Shown: positions 46,668 to 56,044 of the stretch, piece after piece
Layout: the number at the start of each line of letters is the position of its first letter
Numbering within the stretch: the first letter of the stretch is position 1
Assembly: GCF_009208565.1 (NCBI RefSeq)
Contig: NZ_WFLK01000014.1
Coordinates: forward strand, 148,684 to 212,683
Direction: 5' to 3'
Length of the DNA: 64,000 bases
Origin: Janthinobacterium aquaticum
GTDB taxonomy: Bacteria; Pseudomonadota; Gammaproteobacteria; Burkholderiales; Burkholderiaceae_D
Notes under the pieces: model-generated
Databases searched by the model: none
Seen by the model: only the letters and a program-made list of their open reading frames with translations
What the model was told of the DNA's origin: nothing
Program-made: the position numbers and the translations under genes

Positions 46668-47245
46668 ATTCCACCCTGTTTCCCCTGCTGGCCCTGTCGA
46701 TGATGCTGGTGATCGAGCCGGTGCGCGCGCAAGCGGACGCGCCGTCCGGGCGCAATGCCGAATGGGCCACGCCGCTGCCGCACGTGTCGAACCTGCACCA
46801 GGTCACGCCCAGCCTGTACCGCAGCGCCATGCTCGATGCCGACGACGTGGCGCAGTTGCAAAAGCTGGGCGTGAAAACGGTGATCAGCCTGCGCTCGTTT
46901 CATGCCGATACCAAGGTGCTTGAAGGCAGCGGCATCCGCGCCGTACGCATTCCCATCAATACCTGGGCCATCCGCGACAGCCACGTGATCGAGGCGATGC
47001 GTACCATCCGCGCCGCCGAACAGCAAGGTCCGGTGCTGCTCCATTGCCTGCATGGCGCCGACCGCACCGGCATGATGACGGCCATGTACCGCATGCTGTA
47101 CCAGGACTGGCCGCGCGAAAAAGCCCTCGATGAACTGAAGAACGGCGGCTACGGCTATCACGCCATCTGGAAAAATATCGAACGCTATCTGCAGCGCGTG
47201 GACGTGGAAGCGTTGCGCGCACGCATCGACAAGGAAACGCCATGA
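46664..47245 (+). CDS. Dual-specificity/tyrosine phosphatase-like protein, exported
   Basis: A 193-residue protein with an N-terminal signal peptide (about residues 1-23) and a DSP-type phosphatase fold. The catalytic loop HCLHGADRTG has the Cys-x5-Arg pattern, and GVKTVISLRS precedes it as in bacterial DSPs. The signal sequence places it in the periplasm, unusual for a protein phosphatase, so a phospholipid or sugar phosphate may be the substrate. ATG 46664 is chosen as it overlaps the previous stop; the opening from 46586 lies in the upstream gene. It overlaps the next start by four bases. Confidence 0.88.
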   Translation: MNSTLFPLLALSMMLVIEPVRAQADAPSGRNAEWATPLPHVSNLHQVTPSLYRSAMLDADDVAQLQKLGVKTVISLRSFHADTKVLEGSGIRAVRIPINTWAIRDSHVIEAMRTIRAAEQQGPVLLHCLHGADRTGMMTAMYRMLYQDWPREKALDELKNGGYGYHAIWKNIERYLQRVDVEALRARIDKETP

Positions 47246-47823
47246 AAACCCGATTGCTTGCCCTGGCCGCCAGTTTGGCGCTCAGCGCCGCCGCCACTGC
47301 CACCGCTGCCGAGGTGCAGCTCACCGATCTCAGCAAACCCGGCGTGCCCGGCAAGACCTTTGCCGCCAGCACCAGCATGCCGGCCAGCGTGGCTACCTTG
47401 TGCGCCGCCATCCAGGACTACGCCAGCTATCCGCAGTTCATGCCCAATGTCGACAAGGTCAAGGTGGCGCCGGCCGGTGCGGGCGCTTCGCTGGTCGACA
47501 TCACGCTCAAGCTGCCGATGGGTAAAACCAAGCAATACCGCTTGAAAATGACGCCGGCCGCCAGCGCCGGCAGTTGCCAGCTGCGCTGGAAGCTGGTGCC
47601 GACCGAAGGCTTGAGTCCTGACGAAACCATCGCCGACACCAGCGGCCTGTGGCAACTGGCGCCAGAGGCGTCGGACGCCAGCCAGACATCGATAAAGTAC
47701 CAGGTCTATACCGATCCGGGACCGGTGCCGATGGGGTTTGGCTGGATAGTCGACAGCATGAGCCGCGACAGCATTCCCAAAATGTTCGAGGCGCTGCGCA
47801 AGCGGGTGGCCGCAGTGCACTAG
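47242..47823 (+). CDS. START/SRPBCC-type lipid-binding protein, exported
   Basis: A 193-residue protein with a signal peptide ending near Ala23 and a START/polyketide-cyclase-like fold. Helix-grip features include AAIQDYASYPQFMPNVDKVKV, typical of the START entry, and a C-terminal helix FEALRKRVAAV. Such proteins bind hydrophobic ligands such as lipids. It is the last of four coupled genes; its role may be to carry the product of the glycosyltransferase through the periplasm (inference). It ends about 100 bases before the antiporter gene. Confidence 0.85.
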   Translation: MKTRLLALAASLALSAAATATAAEVQLTDLSKPGVPGKTFAASTSMPASVATLCAAIQDYASYPQFMPNVDKVKVAPAGAGASLVDITLKLPMGKTKQYRLKMTPAASAGSCQLRWKLVPTEGLSPDETIADTSGLWQLAPEASDASQTSIKYQVYTDPGPVPMGFGWIVDSMSRDSIPKMFEALRKRVAAVH

Positions 47824-47920
47824 CGCTGGAGCAGAGGAGCGGTGGCCGGACAGTATCCGGGCAGTGGTGCGCCACTTCAGGCATGATTGCGATTCCAGTC
47901 ACGTTTTTCCGGAATTTCGC

Positions 47921-49735
47921 ATGGAACACCACAGCTTTTTACTCAATATTCTTTTTTATCTGGTCGCCGCGATTGTCATGGTGCCGCTGGCCAAGCGGCT
48001 CGGCATGGGGGCCGTGCTGGGCTATCTGGTGGCCGGGGTGGTGATCGGCCCGTGGGGGCTGGGCCTGATCAAGAACGTCGAAGTGATTCTGAGTTTTTCC
48101 GAGTTCGGCGTGGTGCTGCTGATGTTCCTGATCGGCCTGGAGCTCGAACCGAAGCGTCTGTGGCTGCTGCGCCGGCCGATTTTTGGCTGGGGCGGGGCGC
48201 AGGTGGCGGTGGTCAGCGCCGGCCTGTGCGCGGTGGCAATAGCCTTTGGCGTCGACTGGAAGACGGCGCTGGTGGGTGCGCTGGGTCTGTCGCTGTCGTC
48301 AACGGCCATCGTGCTGGCCACGCTGGGCGAGCGCAAGTTGATGAGCACACCAGCCGGCTCGGCCGGTTTTTCCATTCTGCTGTTCCAGGATATCGCCGCC
48401 ATCCCGATGATCGCGCTGGTGCCGCTGCTGGGCGGCCTGGCTACCCATAGCGGCGAGCCGGGCTGGTTGCGGGTGGTCAAGCTCGTTGCCGTGCTGGCCG
48501 CGCTGGTGATTGCCGGCCGCTTCCTGGTCAACCCGATCCTGCGCTTTATCGCCAGGACCGAGCTGCGTGAAATCTTTACCGGCTTTGCGCTGCTGCTGGT
48601 GATTGCCATTTGTGTGCTGATGGAATCGGTCGGCCTGTCGATGGCGCTGGGCACCTTTGTGGCCGGCGTGCTGCTGGCCGATTCCGAGTACCGTCATGAG
48701 CTGATCAGCGACCTGGAGCCGTTCAAGGGCCTGTTGCTGGGCCTGTTCTTTATGGCGGTCGGCATGTCGGTCGACTTTGGCGTGCTGCGCGCCCAGCCGC
48801 TGCTGATCCTGGCGCTGGTGGCCGGTCTGCTGGTGATCAAGATCGCGCTGCTGTATGGCTTGTCGAAACTGTTCGATATTCCACGCGGCCAGCAGCTGTT
48901 CTTTGCGCTGCTGCTGTCGCAGGGCGGCGAATTTGCCTTCGTGGTGTTTGCCACGGCGTTGTCTGCCCATGTATTTTCACCCGATACGGCGGCCCTGCTG
49001 GTGGTGGTGGTCACGGTGTCGATGGTGGCCACACCCTTGCTGCTGCTGTTGCACGACAAGCTGGTGGCGCCGCGCCTGCAAAGCGAGAAAAAACGCCGCC
49101 CCGATGACAAGATCGAATCGCAGGACAACCCGATCGTGATTGCCGGCTTCGGCCGCTTTGGCCAGATCATCGGCCGCCTGCTGGCGGCCAACAAGATCGG
49201 CGTGACGGTGCTTGACCACGATCCCGACCAGATCGACCTGCTGCGCAAGTTCGGCTTCAAGGTGTTTTATGGCGACGCCACCCGCGTCGACCTGCTGGTG
49301 GCGGCCGGGATTGAAAAGGCCAGGGCGCTGGTGATTGCTATCGACAATGTCGATGACAGCCTGGCGCTGGTCGATGCGGTGCGCCTGCGCCTGCCCGAGC
49401 TGACCATCCTGGCGCGTGCGCGCAACGTCACGCATTATTATGAATTGCTCAAGCGCGGCGTAACGCTGATCGAGCGCGAGACCTTTGCCGCCGCCCTGCT
49501 ACTGGGCGAGCAGACCTTGCGCCAGGCCGGCTACAGCGAAGAGCGCGCCGCACGCGCGGCCGATATCTTCCGCACCCATAACCTCAAGACGCTGCTGGAA
49601 GTGGCGCCGCACTTCCAGGATCAGCAAAAAGTCATGTCGCTCACGCGCCAGGCACGCGAGGAACTGGAAGACATGTTCGAGGGGGATGCTGCGGCGTATG
49701 CCGCGGCGGAAAAGGAAAACGGTAGGTCGGATTAG
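47921..49735 (+). CDS. Kef-type monovalent cation:proton antiporter (CPA2) with TrkA-N domain
   Basis: A 604-residue membrane protein with about 12 helices (residues 5-380) and a C-terminal TrkA-N nucleotide-binding domain with IAGFGRFGQIIGRLL (about 406-420) and a VFYGDATRVDLL pattern. This is the KefB/KefC layout of glutathione-gated potassium efflux or general K+/H+ exchange. ATG 47921 starts at the family's usual N-terminus; a 19-residue upstream extension has no hydrophobic start. The last four residues and TAG stop are made of a dispersed hairpin repeat (copy C), so the native C-terminus may have been replaced. Confidence 0.93.
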   Translation: MEHHSFLLNILFYLVAAIVMVPLAKRLGMGAVLGYLVAGVVIGPWGLGLIKNVEVILSFSEFGVVLLMFLIGLELEPKRLWLLRRPIFGWGGAQVAVVSAGLCAVAIAFGVDWKTALVGALGLSLSSTAIVLATLGERKLMSTPAGSAGFSILLFQDIAAIPMIALVPLLGGLATHSGEPGWLRVVKLVAVLAALVIAGRFLVNPILRFIARTELREIFTGFALLLVIAICVLMESVGLSMALGTFVAGVLLADSEYRHELISDLEPFKGLLLGLFFMAVGMSVDFGVLRAQPLLILALVAGLLVIKIALLYGLSKLFDIPRGQQLFFALLLSQGGEFAFVVFATALSAHVFSPDTAALLVVVVTVSMVATPLLLLLHDKLVAPRLQSEKKRRPDDKIESQDNPIVIAGFGRFGQIIGRLLAANKIGVTVLDHDPDQIDLLRKFGFKVFYGDATRVDLLVAAGIEKARALVIAIDNVDDSLALVDAVRLRLPELTILARARNVTHYYELLKRGVTLIERETFAAALLLGEQTLRQAGYSEERAARAADIFRTHNLKTLLEVAPHFQDQQKVMSLTRQAREELEDMFEGDAAAYAAAEKENGRSD

Positions 49736-49777
49736 GCGGGGCCGCCGAGGCCCCCCAAAAGGGGCCGTAATCCGACA
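49723..49777 (+). repeat. Dispersed hairpin repeat, copy C, overlapping the antiporter stop codon
   Basis: GTAGGTCGGATTA at 49722-49734 and TAATCCGAC at 49768-49776 give nine-base perfect arms (GTCGGATTA 49726-49734). They enclose an inner stem of CCCC/GGGG around AAAA. The TAG stop at 49733-49735 is within the left arm. It shares the arms with copy B at 34752. Confidence 0.78.
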
Positions 49778-49801
49778 ACATTGTTGGCGTTAGCGGTGTT
49801 G

Positions 49802-51679
49802 TTATTTCCCGCGCTTGCTTTCGATCGCCTCGATCTGGTCCATGATGCTGTTCATGCGCGCCACCAGCGCCTGGTAGGGATGGGGCGTGGCCAGGTCGAC
49901 ACCGGCTGTTTTGACCAGTTCATACGGATCGCTGGAACCGCCGGCGCTGAGCATTTTCAGGTAGGCGTCCAGGGCGCCCGGCTGTTTGGCCAGGATGCGC
50001 TGCGCAAAGTCCTGCGCCGCTGCAATCGAGGTGGCGTACTGGAACACGTAGAAGCTGTTGTAGAAGTGCGGCACATACGCCCATTCCAGGCCATACACCG
50101 GATCGATCTTCATCACGCCCTGCGCTTCGCCATGGTAGCGCTTGAGGATGTCGGTATAGATGGCCGTCATCTGCGCGCCCGTCAGCGAGCCGCCCTGGTC
50201 GACCCTGGCGTGGATGGCCGCCTCGAACTCGGCAAACATGGCCTGGCGGAAGAAGGTGCCGCGCAGGCCTTCGAGTGCGGCGCCCAGGTACAGCAGGCGC
50301 TCGTCGTCATCTTTTGCCACGCTCAGGCGGTGTTCGAGCAGCAGCGCTTCATTGGTGGTTGAGGCAATTTCGGCCACAAAAATGCTGTACGGTGCGTAGA
50401 TCGACGGCTGCGCCTTGTTGGCCAGCACCGAGTGCATCGCATGGCCCCATTCGTGCGCCAGCGTGCTGACCGCTTCGTAGTTGTCGGTGTAGTTGAGCAG
50501 CACGAACGGGTGCACGTCATAGGCGTCGCCGTTCATGTAGGCGCCAGCCGCCTTGCGCGGACGCGGATAGACATCCATCCAGCGCGCGCTGGCGGCACTG
50601 GTCAAGGCCTTGACGTAGTCGGGGCCCAGCGGCGTGACTGAGTCCAGCATCATCTGCCGGCCCTCGGCCAGCGGGAAGGTGCGCTCACTTTTCAGCAGCG
50701 GCGCATAGATGTCGTAGTACGCCAGGTCGGTCACGCCGAGCATGCGCGCGCGCAGCTTGAAGTAGCGGTGCAGGGTGGGCAGGCTGGCATTGGTCTGCGC
50801 GATCAGGGTCTGGTAGACCTTGGGCGGCAGATGGTCGGCGTCGAGCGCCGCGCTTTGCGAGTCGGGGTAGTGACGTACTTTGGCGTAGGCGGCATCGGTT
50901 TTCAGCTGGCCGTACAGAGTCTGGCCGAAGGTGCGCTCGTAGTCTTTCCATTTGCCGAAAAAGGCGTCGAACACCAGCTTGCGGTCGGCGCGGTTGTCGT
51001 CGCCGCGGTATTTGGTATAGGCCGCCTGGTCGAGCCGCACCTGCTGGCCGTTGGACAAGGTGACGGTCGGCCATGGCACTTCCGAATTGGCCAGCGTGCG
51101 GTACACGGCGGCAGCCGAGCCGGTGGCCAGTCCGAACTGCGCCACGATCTGTTCGCCGGTGGCGTCGAGCGTGTGCGGCCCATTGCGCAGGATATTGTTC
51201 AGGTGGTAGCGATACAACTGCAGGCCCTTGTCGCGCGCGAGCATGGCGTCGATGCGCTTGCTGCCCAGCGCCAGTATCTCGGGCTGGATGAACGTGGTGG
51301 CCTGGCTGAAGGCGTTGCCCAGCAGCGCGGCGCGCTGGCTCAGTTCATTGCCATGGCTGTCGCCGGTATCCTGGTCATAGGTCTGCGAGGCGTAAGTGTA
51401 GAGCCGGCTCAGGCGCTTGCGCGCATCGGCGTACAGGTCCAGGCAGCTTTTCAGGCTTGCTGGCGAAGCACCGAGCTTGCCCTTGCAGGCCGCCAGTTCC
51501 TTCAACTGCGCCGTCAGCTTGCCGGCATCCTGCTCGAAGGCGCTGTCGCTGGCGTACAGCGCGGTCAGATCCCAGCGGTCGGCCGGGTTGTCCTGCTGCG
51601 CTGGCGGCGTGGCGGCAAAGGCGGAAAAACTGAAGGCGAGGCTGAGCGCGAGCGCGGTCAGGACAGGACGTTTCTGCAT
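49802..51679 (-). CDS. M3-family oligoendopeptidase (PepF-like), exported
   Basis: A 625-residue zinc peptidase with a signal peptide (cut near Ala22) and the M3 motif HEWGHAMH (His-Glu-x2-His, about residues 415-422), followed by a Glu ligand in FVAEIASTTNEALL. This matches PepF/oligopeptidase F type enzymes that cut short peptides, here sent to the periplasm. The start at 51679 gives the signal peptide directly; the opening from 51733 adds a polar stretch. It follows a separate M20 amidohydrolase gene on the same strand. Confidence 0.93.
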   Translation of the reverse strand: MQKRPVLTALALSLAFSFSAFAATPPAQQDNPADRWDLTALYASDSAFEQDAGKLTAQLKELAACKGKLGASPASLKSCLDLYADARKRLSRLYTYASQTYDQDTGDSHGNELSQRAALLGNAFSQATTFIQPEILALGSKRIDAMLARDKGLQLYRYHLNNILRNGPHTLDATGEQIVAQFGLATGSAAAVYRTLANSEVPWPTVTLSNGQQVRLDQAAYTKYRGDDNRADRKLVFDAFFGKWKDYERTFGQTLYGQLKTDAAYAKVRHYPDSQSAALDADHLPPKVYQTLIAQTNASLPTLHRYFKLRARMLGVTDLAYYDIYAPLLKSERTFPLAEGRQMMLDSVTPLGPDYVKALTSAASARWMDVYPRPRKAAGAYMNGDAYDVHPFVLLNYTDNYEAVSTLAHEWGHAMHSVLANKAQPSIYAPYSIFVAEIASTTNEALLLEHRLSVAKDDDERLLYLGAALEGLRGTFFRQAMFAEFEAAIHARVDQGGSLTGAQMTAIYTDILKRYHGEAQGVMKIDPVYGLEWAYVPHFYNSFYVFQYATSIAAAQDFAQRILAKQPGALDAYLKMLSAGGSSDPYELVKTAGVDLATPHPYQALVARMNSIMDQIEAIESKRGK

Positions 51680-51779
51680 GGTTGTTCCATTCACGTTGAA
51701 AGTAAAGGTACGCCAGGACGATGCGCGGCGCATGCACAGAGCTTACTGCAGCATGGCGCACAAGGAAAGAACCGGGTGT

Positions 51780-51803
51780 GCCGGCGCCTGGCCAGGCGCC
51801 GGC
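51780..51803. repeat. 24-base perfect palindrome between the M20 and M3 peptidase genes
   Basis: GCCGGCGCCTGG and CCAGGCGCCGGC adjoin with no loop at 51780-51803, 14 bases past the M20 stop. There is no T-run on the minus strand, so it is not a standard intrinsic terminator, though a hairpin could still aid termination or protect the 3' end. Confidence 0.8.
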
Positions 51804-51816
51804 AGGCAGAATCAAC

Positions 51817-53157
51817 TTACTTTTTCTTGCCCAGCAAATCGAGCAGGATCGCCGTTTCGGCTGTAATGGCAGCCTTGATGGTCGGCTGGTATTGCGGCGC
51901 CCATTGCGGCGAGTGCGGACCGGCCAGCGGCTTGCCGCTGGCCTTGGCCGCCGCCAGGCGTTCCGGTTCCACCGCGCCGATATGCAGCAAGACGGCCCTG
52001 GCGCCGGCCTGGCCGTAGTTGGCAAAGTCTTCCGAGGTCATCTTGGCCGGCATTTCGGTGACCTGCTCCTTGCCCATCGCCGCCTGCAGCGTGCCGACCA
52101 TGCGCATGGTCAGTTCGGGGTCGTTGTAGACGGCGTCGGTGCCCGGGCGCACTTCGATCAGCGGCTCTTTTGGCGCGCCGGCGGCAAATGCTTCGCCTTT
52201 TACTTCACGTGCGATGCTGGCCAGCACGCGCTTGCGCACGGCGTCACGGAAGGTGCGCACGGTCAGCTGCATGGTGACCTGGTCAGGCACGATATTGGCC
52301 TGGGTGCCGCCATGGATGCTGCCCACCGTGATGACCACCGGGTCCATCGGGTTGTTTTCACGCGAGACCAGCGTCTGCAGCGCCAGCACGATGCGCGAAG
52401 CCATCACGACCGGATCGCGCGTGTCATGCGGGGCAGCGCCGTGGCCGCCCTGGCCGTACACGGTAATGGTGATGGTGTCGGCGGCCGCACGGAAATAGCC
52501 GGCGTGGTAGCCGACGGTGCCGGCCGGCAGCGTGGCCTCGTCGTGGAACGACAGGGCGTAGTCAGGCTTCGGGAAGCGTTCGAACAGGCCATCCTTGAGC
52601 ATTGCCGCTGCACCCTGCAGTGGTTCCTCGGCTGGCTGGCCAACCAGCATCAGGGTACCGCTCCATTGCTGGCGGTTTTCGGCCATCAGCCTGGCCGTGC
52701 CGTACCAGGCCGACATATGGATGTCATGGCCGCAAGCGTGCATGACCGGCACGGTTTCGCCAGCCGCGTTTTTGGTGGTGGCGGTGCTGGCAAAGGGCAG
52801 GCCGGTCTTTTCCAGCACCGGCAGCGCATCGATCTCGGTGCGCAGCATGACCACCGGGCCAGGGCCGTTGCGCAGGATGGCCACCAGGCCGGTGCCGCCA
52901 ACGCCGGTCGTCACATCGAAACCGAGCGCACGGGTTTTCTCGGCCAGTTTCCTGGCCGTTTCCACTTCCTGGAAGGCGATTTCAGGATGGCGGTGCAAAT
53001 CGAGATACAGCTGCTCGACGGCCGGATAGTTTGCCTGCAGCTGGGCAGCAATCGCGGGGGGCAGTGCTGCGCCGTGGGCAGTGCCGGCGCTGGCCAGCAG
53101 GGCGGCAACGAGGATTTTTTTCGGGGAAAAACGAGGGGACTGCAGAGGCAATGTCAT
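51817..53157 (-). CDS. M20-family amidohydrolase/peptidase, exported
   Basis: A 446-residue protein with a signal peptide (cut near residue 29) and an amidohydrolase core. Metal-binding motifs are MHACGHDIHMS (about residues 140-150) and QPAEEPLQGAAAM. A dimerisation domain with GGHGAAPHDTRDPV follows. This is the IAA-leucine hydrolase/hippurate hydrolase/aminoacylase branch; the substrate is probably an N-acyl amino acid or peptide. It ends close to the palindrome at 51780-51803, is followed by the M3 peptidase gene and is divergent from the chemotaxis receptor gene. Confidence 0.93.
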   Translation of the reverse strand: MTLPLQSPRFSPKKILVAALLASAGTAHGAALPPAIAAQLQANYPAVEQLYLDLHRHPEIAFQEVETARKLAEKTRALGFDVTTGVGGTGLVAILRNGPGPVVMLRTEIDALPVLEKTGLPFASTATTKNAAGETVPVMHACGHDIHMSAWYGTARLMAENRQQWSGTLMLVGQPAEEPLQGAAAMLKDGLFERFPKPDYALSFHDEATLPAGTVGYHAGYFRAAADTITITVYGQGGHGAAPHDTRDPVVMASRIVLALQTLVSRENNPMDPVVITVGSIHGGTQANIVPDQVTMQLTVRTFRDAVRKRVLASIAREVKGEAFAAGAPKEPLIEVRPGTDAVYNDPELTMRMVGTLQAAMGKEQVTEMPAKMTSEDFANYGQAGARAVLLHIGAVEPERLAAAKASGKPLAGPHSPQWAPQYQPTIKAAITAETAILLDLLGKKK

Positions 53158-53243
53158 AGAGATCTTTGAGAAGCAGGCGGGTTGCTTGCTGGTAAGTAAT
53201 TTTTTAACTTAACAGAAACATTTCTCAAAATCAATAAATCAGC

Positions 53244-53270
53244 TAAAAATATTTCAATAATGTAGGATAT
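53244..53270 (+). promoter_or_regulatory. Possible sigma-28 (FliA) promoter of the chemotaxis receptor
   Basis: TAAA at 53244-53247, a 15-base spacer and TAGGATAT at 53263-53270, compared with the TAAA-N15-GCCGATAA flagellar consensus. The -35 and the GATA core match but the GCC part does not. It lies 67 bases upstream of the receptor gene in an AT-rich stretch; assigned with low weight. Confidence 0.35.
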
Positions 53271-53336
53271 GCAATAAAATAGATGCCGCTAGGAATTAAA
53301 AATATCTTAAATGCACTAATTTAAAGAAAAGACACC

Positions 53337-55034
53337 ATGGATTTTATTGCAAACATCAAGATCGGCAAGCGCCTGACGATCGGCTTCGTGCTGATACTGG
53401 CCATGACTGCCGTGATCGCCACGGTCGGCATCTGGCGCCTCAATGACGTGGCCGCGTCCACGCGCGCCATGATGGACGCGCCGCTGACCAAGGAACGCCT
53501 GATTACCGACTGGTACGGGCTGAACTTTGCCTCGATCCGCCGCACCGCCGCCATCGTCAAGAGCAGCGACCCGGCGCTCGGCCCCTACTTCAAGGAAGAC
53601 TCGGCCGCTTCCGTGAAGAGGGCTGCCGAACTGCTCAAGCAGATCGAGCCTTTGATTGACGGCGACAGGGAAAAAGCCCTGTTTGCCAAAATCCTCGAGC
53701 AGCGCAAGACCTACAGCGCCACGCGCGACGGCGCCGTCAAGGCCAAGGCCGATGGCGATGTGGAAGGGGCGGCGAAAATTCTCGATACCGGTTTTACGCC
53801 GGCCGCCAAGCTCTACCAGGACTTGTTGCAGGAACTGGTGACCATGCAGCGCGAAAGCATCGACGCGACCGCGCGCCAGATCGATGCATCGGCGCAGAAA
53901 GACACCACCGTGATTGCGCTGCTGACGCTGTTTGCGGTGGCCTTTGGGCTGCTGTGCTCGTGGTGGCTGACCAGCGGCATCACGCGTCCGTTGCGCCAGG
54001 CGCTGGCGCTGGCTGAGACGGTGGCCGCAGGCGACCTGACGCAAACCATGGTATCGCGCAGCACTGATGAAACCGGCGCGTTGCTGACGGCGCTGGGCAA
54101 TATGAACAACAGCCTGGTGGGCATCGTCAGCCAGGTGCGCAGCGGCACCGACAGCATTGCCACGGCGTCGTCGGAAATTGCTGCGGGCAACCTCGACCTG
54201 TCTTCGCGCACCGAGCAGCAGGCCGGCTCGCTGGAAGAAACCGCCTCGTCGATGGAAGAGCTGACCAGTACCGTCAAGCAGAATGCCGACAATGCGCGCC
54301 AGGCCAACCAGCTGGCCATTACGGCAGCCGATATCGCCAGCCGTGGCGGCGCCGTGGTGGCGCAAGTGGTGGAAACCATGGGCTCGATCAACGCCTCGTC
54401 GCGCAAGATTGTCGACATTATCAGCGTGATCGACGGGATTGCCTTCCAGACCAATATCCTGGCCCTGAATGCGGCGGTCGAAGCGGCGCGTGCTGGCGAG
54501 CAGGGCCGTGGCTTTGCGGTGGTGGCCGGTGAAGTGCGCAGCCTGGCGCAGCGCTCGGCAGCGGCGGCCAAGGAGATCAAGGGACTGATCGACGACTCGG
54601 TCGGCAAGGTCGATATCGGCGCAAAACTGGTCGACCAGGCCGGTACCACGATGGACGAAGTGGTGGCCAGCGTGCGCCGCGTCACCGACATCATCGGCGA
54701 GATTTCCAGCGCCAGCACCGAGCAGACGCACGGTATCGAGCAGGTCAACCAGGCCATTACGCAGATGGATCAGGTGACCCAGCAAAATGCGGCGCTGGTG
54801 GAAGAAGCGGCGGCGGCCGCAGGTTCGCTGCAGGAGCAGGCCAACGGCCTGGCGCAGGTGGTGAGCGTATTCAAGCTGCGCGATGAGGCGGTGGCGGTAC
54901 GCCGTGCTCAGGCAGCACCGGCGGCGCCCAAGGCTGCTGCGCGCGCAGTAGCGGCACCGGGGCGTGTCAAGGCGCCGGCAAAGAAGCTGGCGTCAGCCAA
55001 GGCACCGGTCAGTGACGACTGGGAAGAGTTTTAA
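53337..55034 (+). CDS. Methyl-accepting chemotaxis protein
   Basis: A 565-residue chemoreceptor with a Tar-like four-helix ligand-binding layout. Two membrane helices (about residues 11-31 and 190-210) flank a periplasmic helical domain. A HAMP domain and a long coiled-coil signalling domain follow, with the conserved tip [20 protein letters not shown]. The C-terminus has a Pro/Ala/Lys-rich linker ending in Asp-Asp-Trp-Glu-Glu-Phe, which resembles the pentapeptide tether that recruits CheR/CheB. The ligand is not predictable. Confidence 0.96.
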   Translation: MDFIANIKIGKRLTIGFVLILAMTAVIATVGIWRLNDVAASTRAMMDAPLTKERLITDWYGLNFASIRRTAAIVKSSDPALGPYFKEDSAASVKRAAELLKQIEPLIDGDREKALFAKILEQRKTYSATRDGAVKAKADGDVEGAAKILDTGFTPAAKLYQDLLQELVTMQRESIDATARQIDASAQKDTTVIALLTLFAVAFGLLCSWWLTSGITRPLRQALALAETVAAGDLTQTMVSRSTDETGALLTALGNMNNSLVGIVSQVRSGTDSIATASSEIAAGNLDLSSRTEQQAGSLEETASSMEELTSTVKQNADNARQANQLAITAADIASRGGAVVAQVVETMGSINASSRKIVDIISVIDGIAFQTNILALNAAVEAARAGEQGRGFAVVAGEVRSLAQRSAAAAKEIKGLIDDSVGKVDIGAKLVDQAGTTMDEVVASVRRVTDIIGEISSASTEQTHGIEQVNQAITQMDQVTQQNAALVEEAAAAAGSLQEQANGLAQVVSVFKLRDEAVAVRRAQAAPAAPKAAARAVAAPGRVKAPAKKLASAKAPVSDDWEEF

Positions 55035-55081
55035 GCGGGGAAATGTGCAGCGCCGACCCCGGGCCGGCGCTGCAGACAATA

Positions 55082-56044
55082 CTACAAAGACTGCAGCGTG
55101 ATGGTTGCGCCGAAGGGCGTTGGCGTGGCGCACGGCTCTTCGTCAAACGCAATATCGCCCATCGGGTTGGGCACGCCGTCGGTTTTCAGGTCGGTAAAGC
55201 CGAACAGCTTGGGGTCCATCAGGTGCGACGGCGCCACATTGGCCAGCGACGAAAAAATGCTTTCCACGCGGCCCGGGAATTTCTTGTCCCAGTCGCGCAT
55301 CATGGCCTTGATCTGCTTGCGCTGCAGGTTTTCCTGCGAACCGCACAGGTCGCATGGAATGATCGGGAAGTTCTTGACCTCGGCATAGCGCTCGGTATCT
55401 TCTTCCTTCACATAGGCCAGCGGGCGGATCACCATATGCTTGCCATCGTCCGACACCAGCTTGGCCGGCATGCCTTTGAGTTTGCCGCCAAAGAACATAT
55501 TAAGGAAGAACGTTTCCAGGATATCGTCGCGGTGGTGGCCCAGCGCGATCTTGGTCGCGCCCAGTTCGTCGGCCACGCGGTACAGGATGCCGCGGCGCAG
55601 GCGCGAGCACAGCGAGCAGGTGGTCTTGCCTTCCGGGATCAGGCGCTTGACGATGCTGTAGGTATCCTGGTTTTCAATATGGAAAGCCACGCCCAGTTCG
55701 GTCAAATAGGCCGGCAGGATTTCCGGCGGGAAGTTCGGTTGCTTCTGGTCGAGGTTGACGGCCACGATATCGAAGTGGATCGGCGCGCGCTCGCGCAGCG
55801 TCAGCAGGATATCGAGCAGCGCGTAGCTGTCCTTGCCGCCGGACAGGCAGACCATTACCTTGTCGCCTTCCTCGATCATATTGAAGTCGCCGATGGCCTG
55901 GCCCACCAGGCGGCACAGGCGCTTGTGCAGCTTGTTGTTTTCCAGTGCGATCTTTTCAGCTTTCTTGCGCGACAGTTGCTGCGCCTCGGCATTGGCCGGA
56001 ATGGCTACCGCGCCTTCGGCGCTGTGGTCGATAACTGCGTTCAT
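55082..56044 (-). CDS. ttcA: tRNA 2-thiocytidine biosynthesis protein TtcA
   Basis: TtcA thiolates cytidine 32 of certain tRNAs with ATP and a [4Fe-4S] cluster. The 320-residue protein has the PP-loop [10 protein letters not shown] (about residues 69-78), Cys-x2-Cys in [13 protein letters not shown] and a further Cys in IPCDLCGS, all required in the family. The start overlaps the folB stop by four bases as ATGA. It is somewhat longer at both ends than E. coli TtcA (about 310 residues), without missing motifs. Confidence 0.96.
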   Translation of the reverse strand: MNAVIDHSAEGAVAIPANAEAQQLSRKKAEKIALENNKLHKRLCRLVGQAIGDFNMIEEGDKVMVCLSGGKDSYALLDILLTLRERAPIHFDIVAVNLDQKQPNFPPEILPAYLTELGVAFHIENQDTYSIVKRLIPEGKTTCSLCSRLRRGILYRVADELGATKIALGHHRDDILETFFLNMFFGGKLKGMPAKLVSDDGKHMVIRPLAYVKEEDTERYAEVKNFPIIPCDLCGSQENLQRKQIKAMMRDWDKKFPGRVESIFSSLANVAPSHLMDPKLFGFTDLKTDGVPNPMGDIAFDEEPCATPTPFGATITLQSL

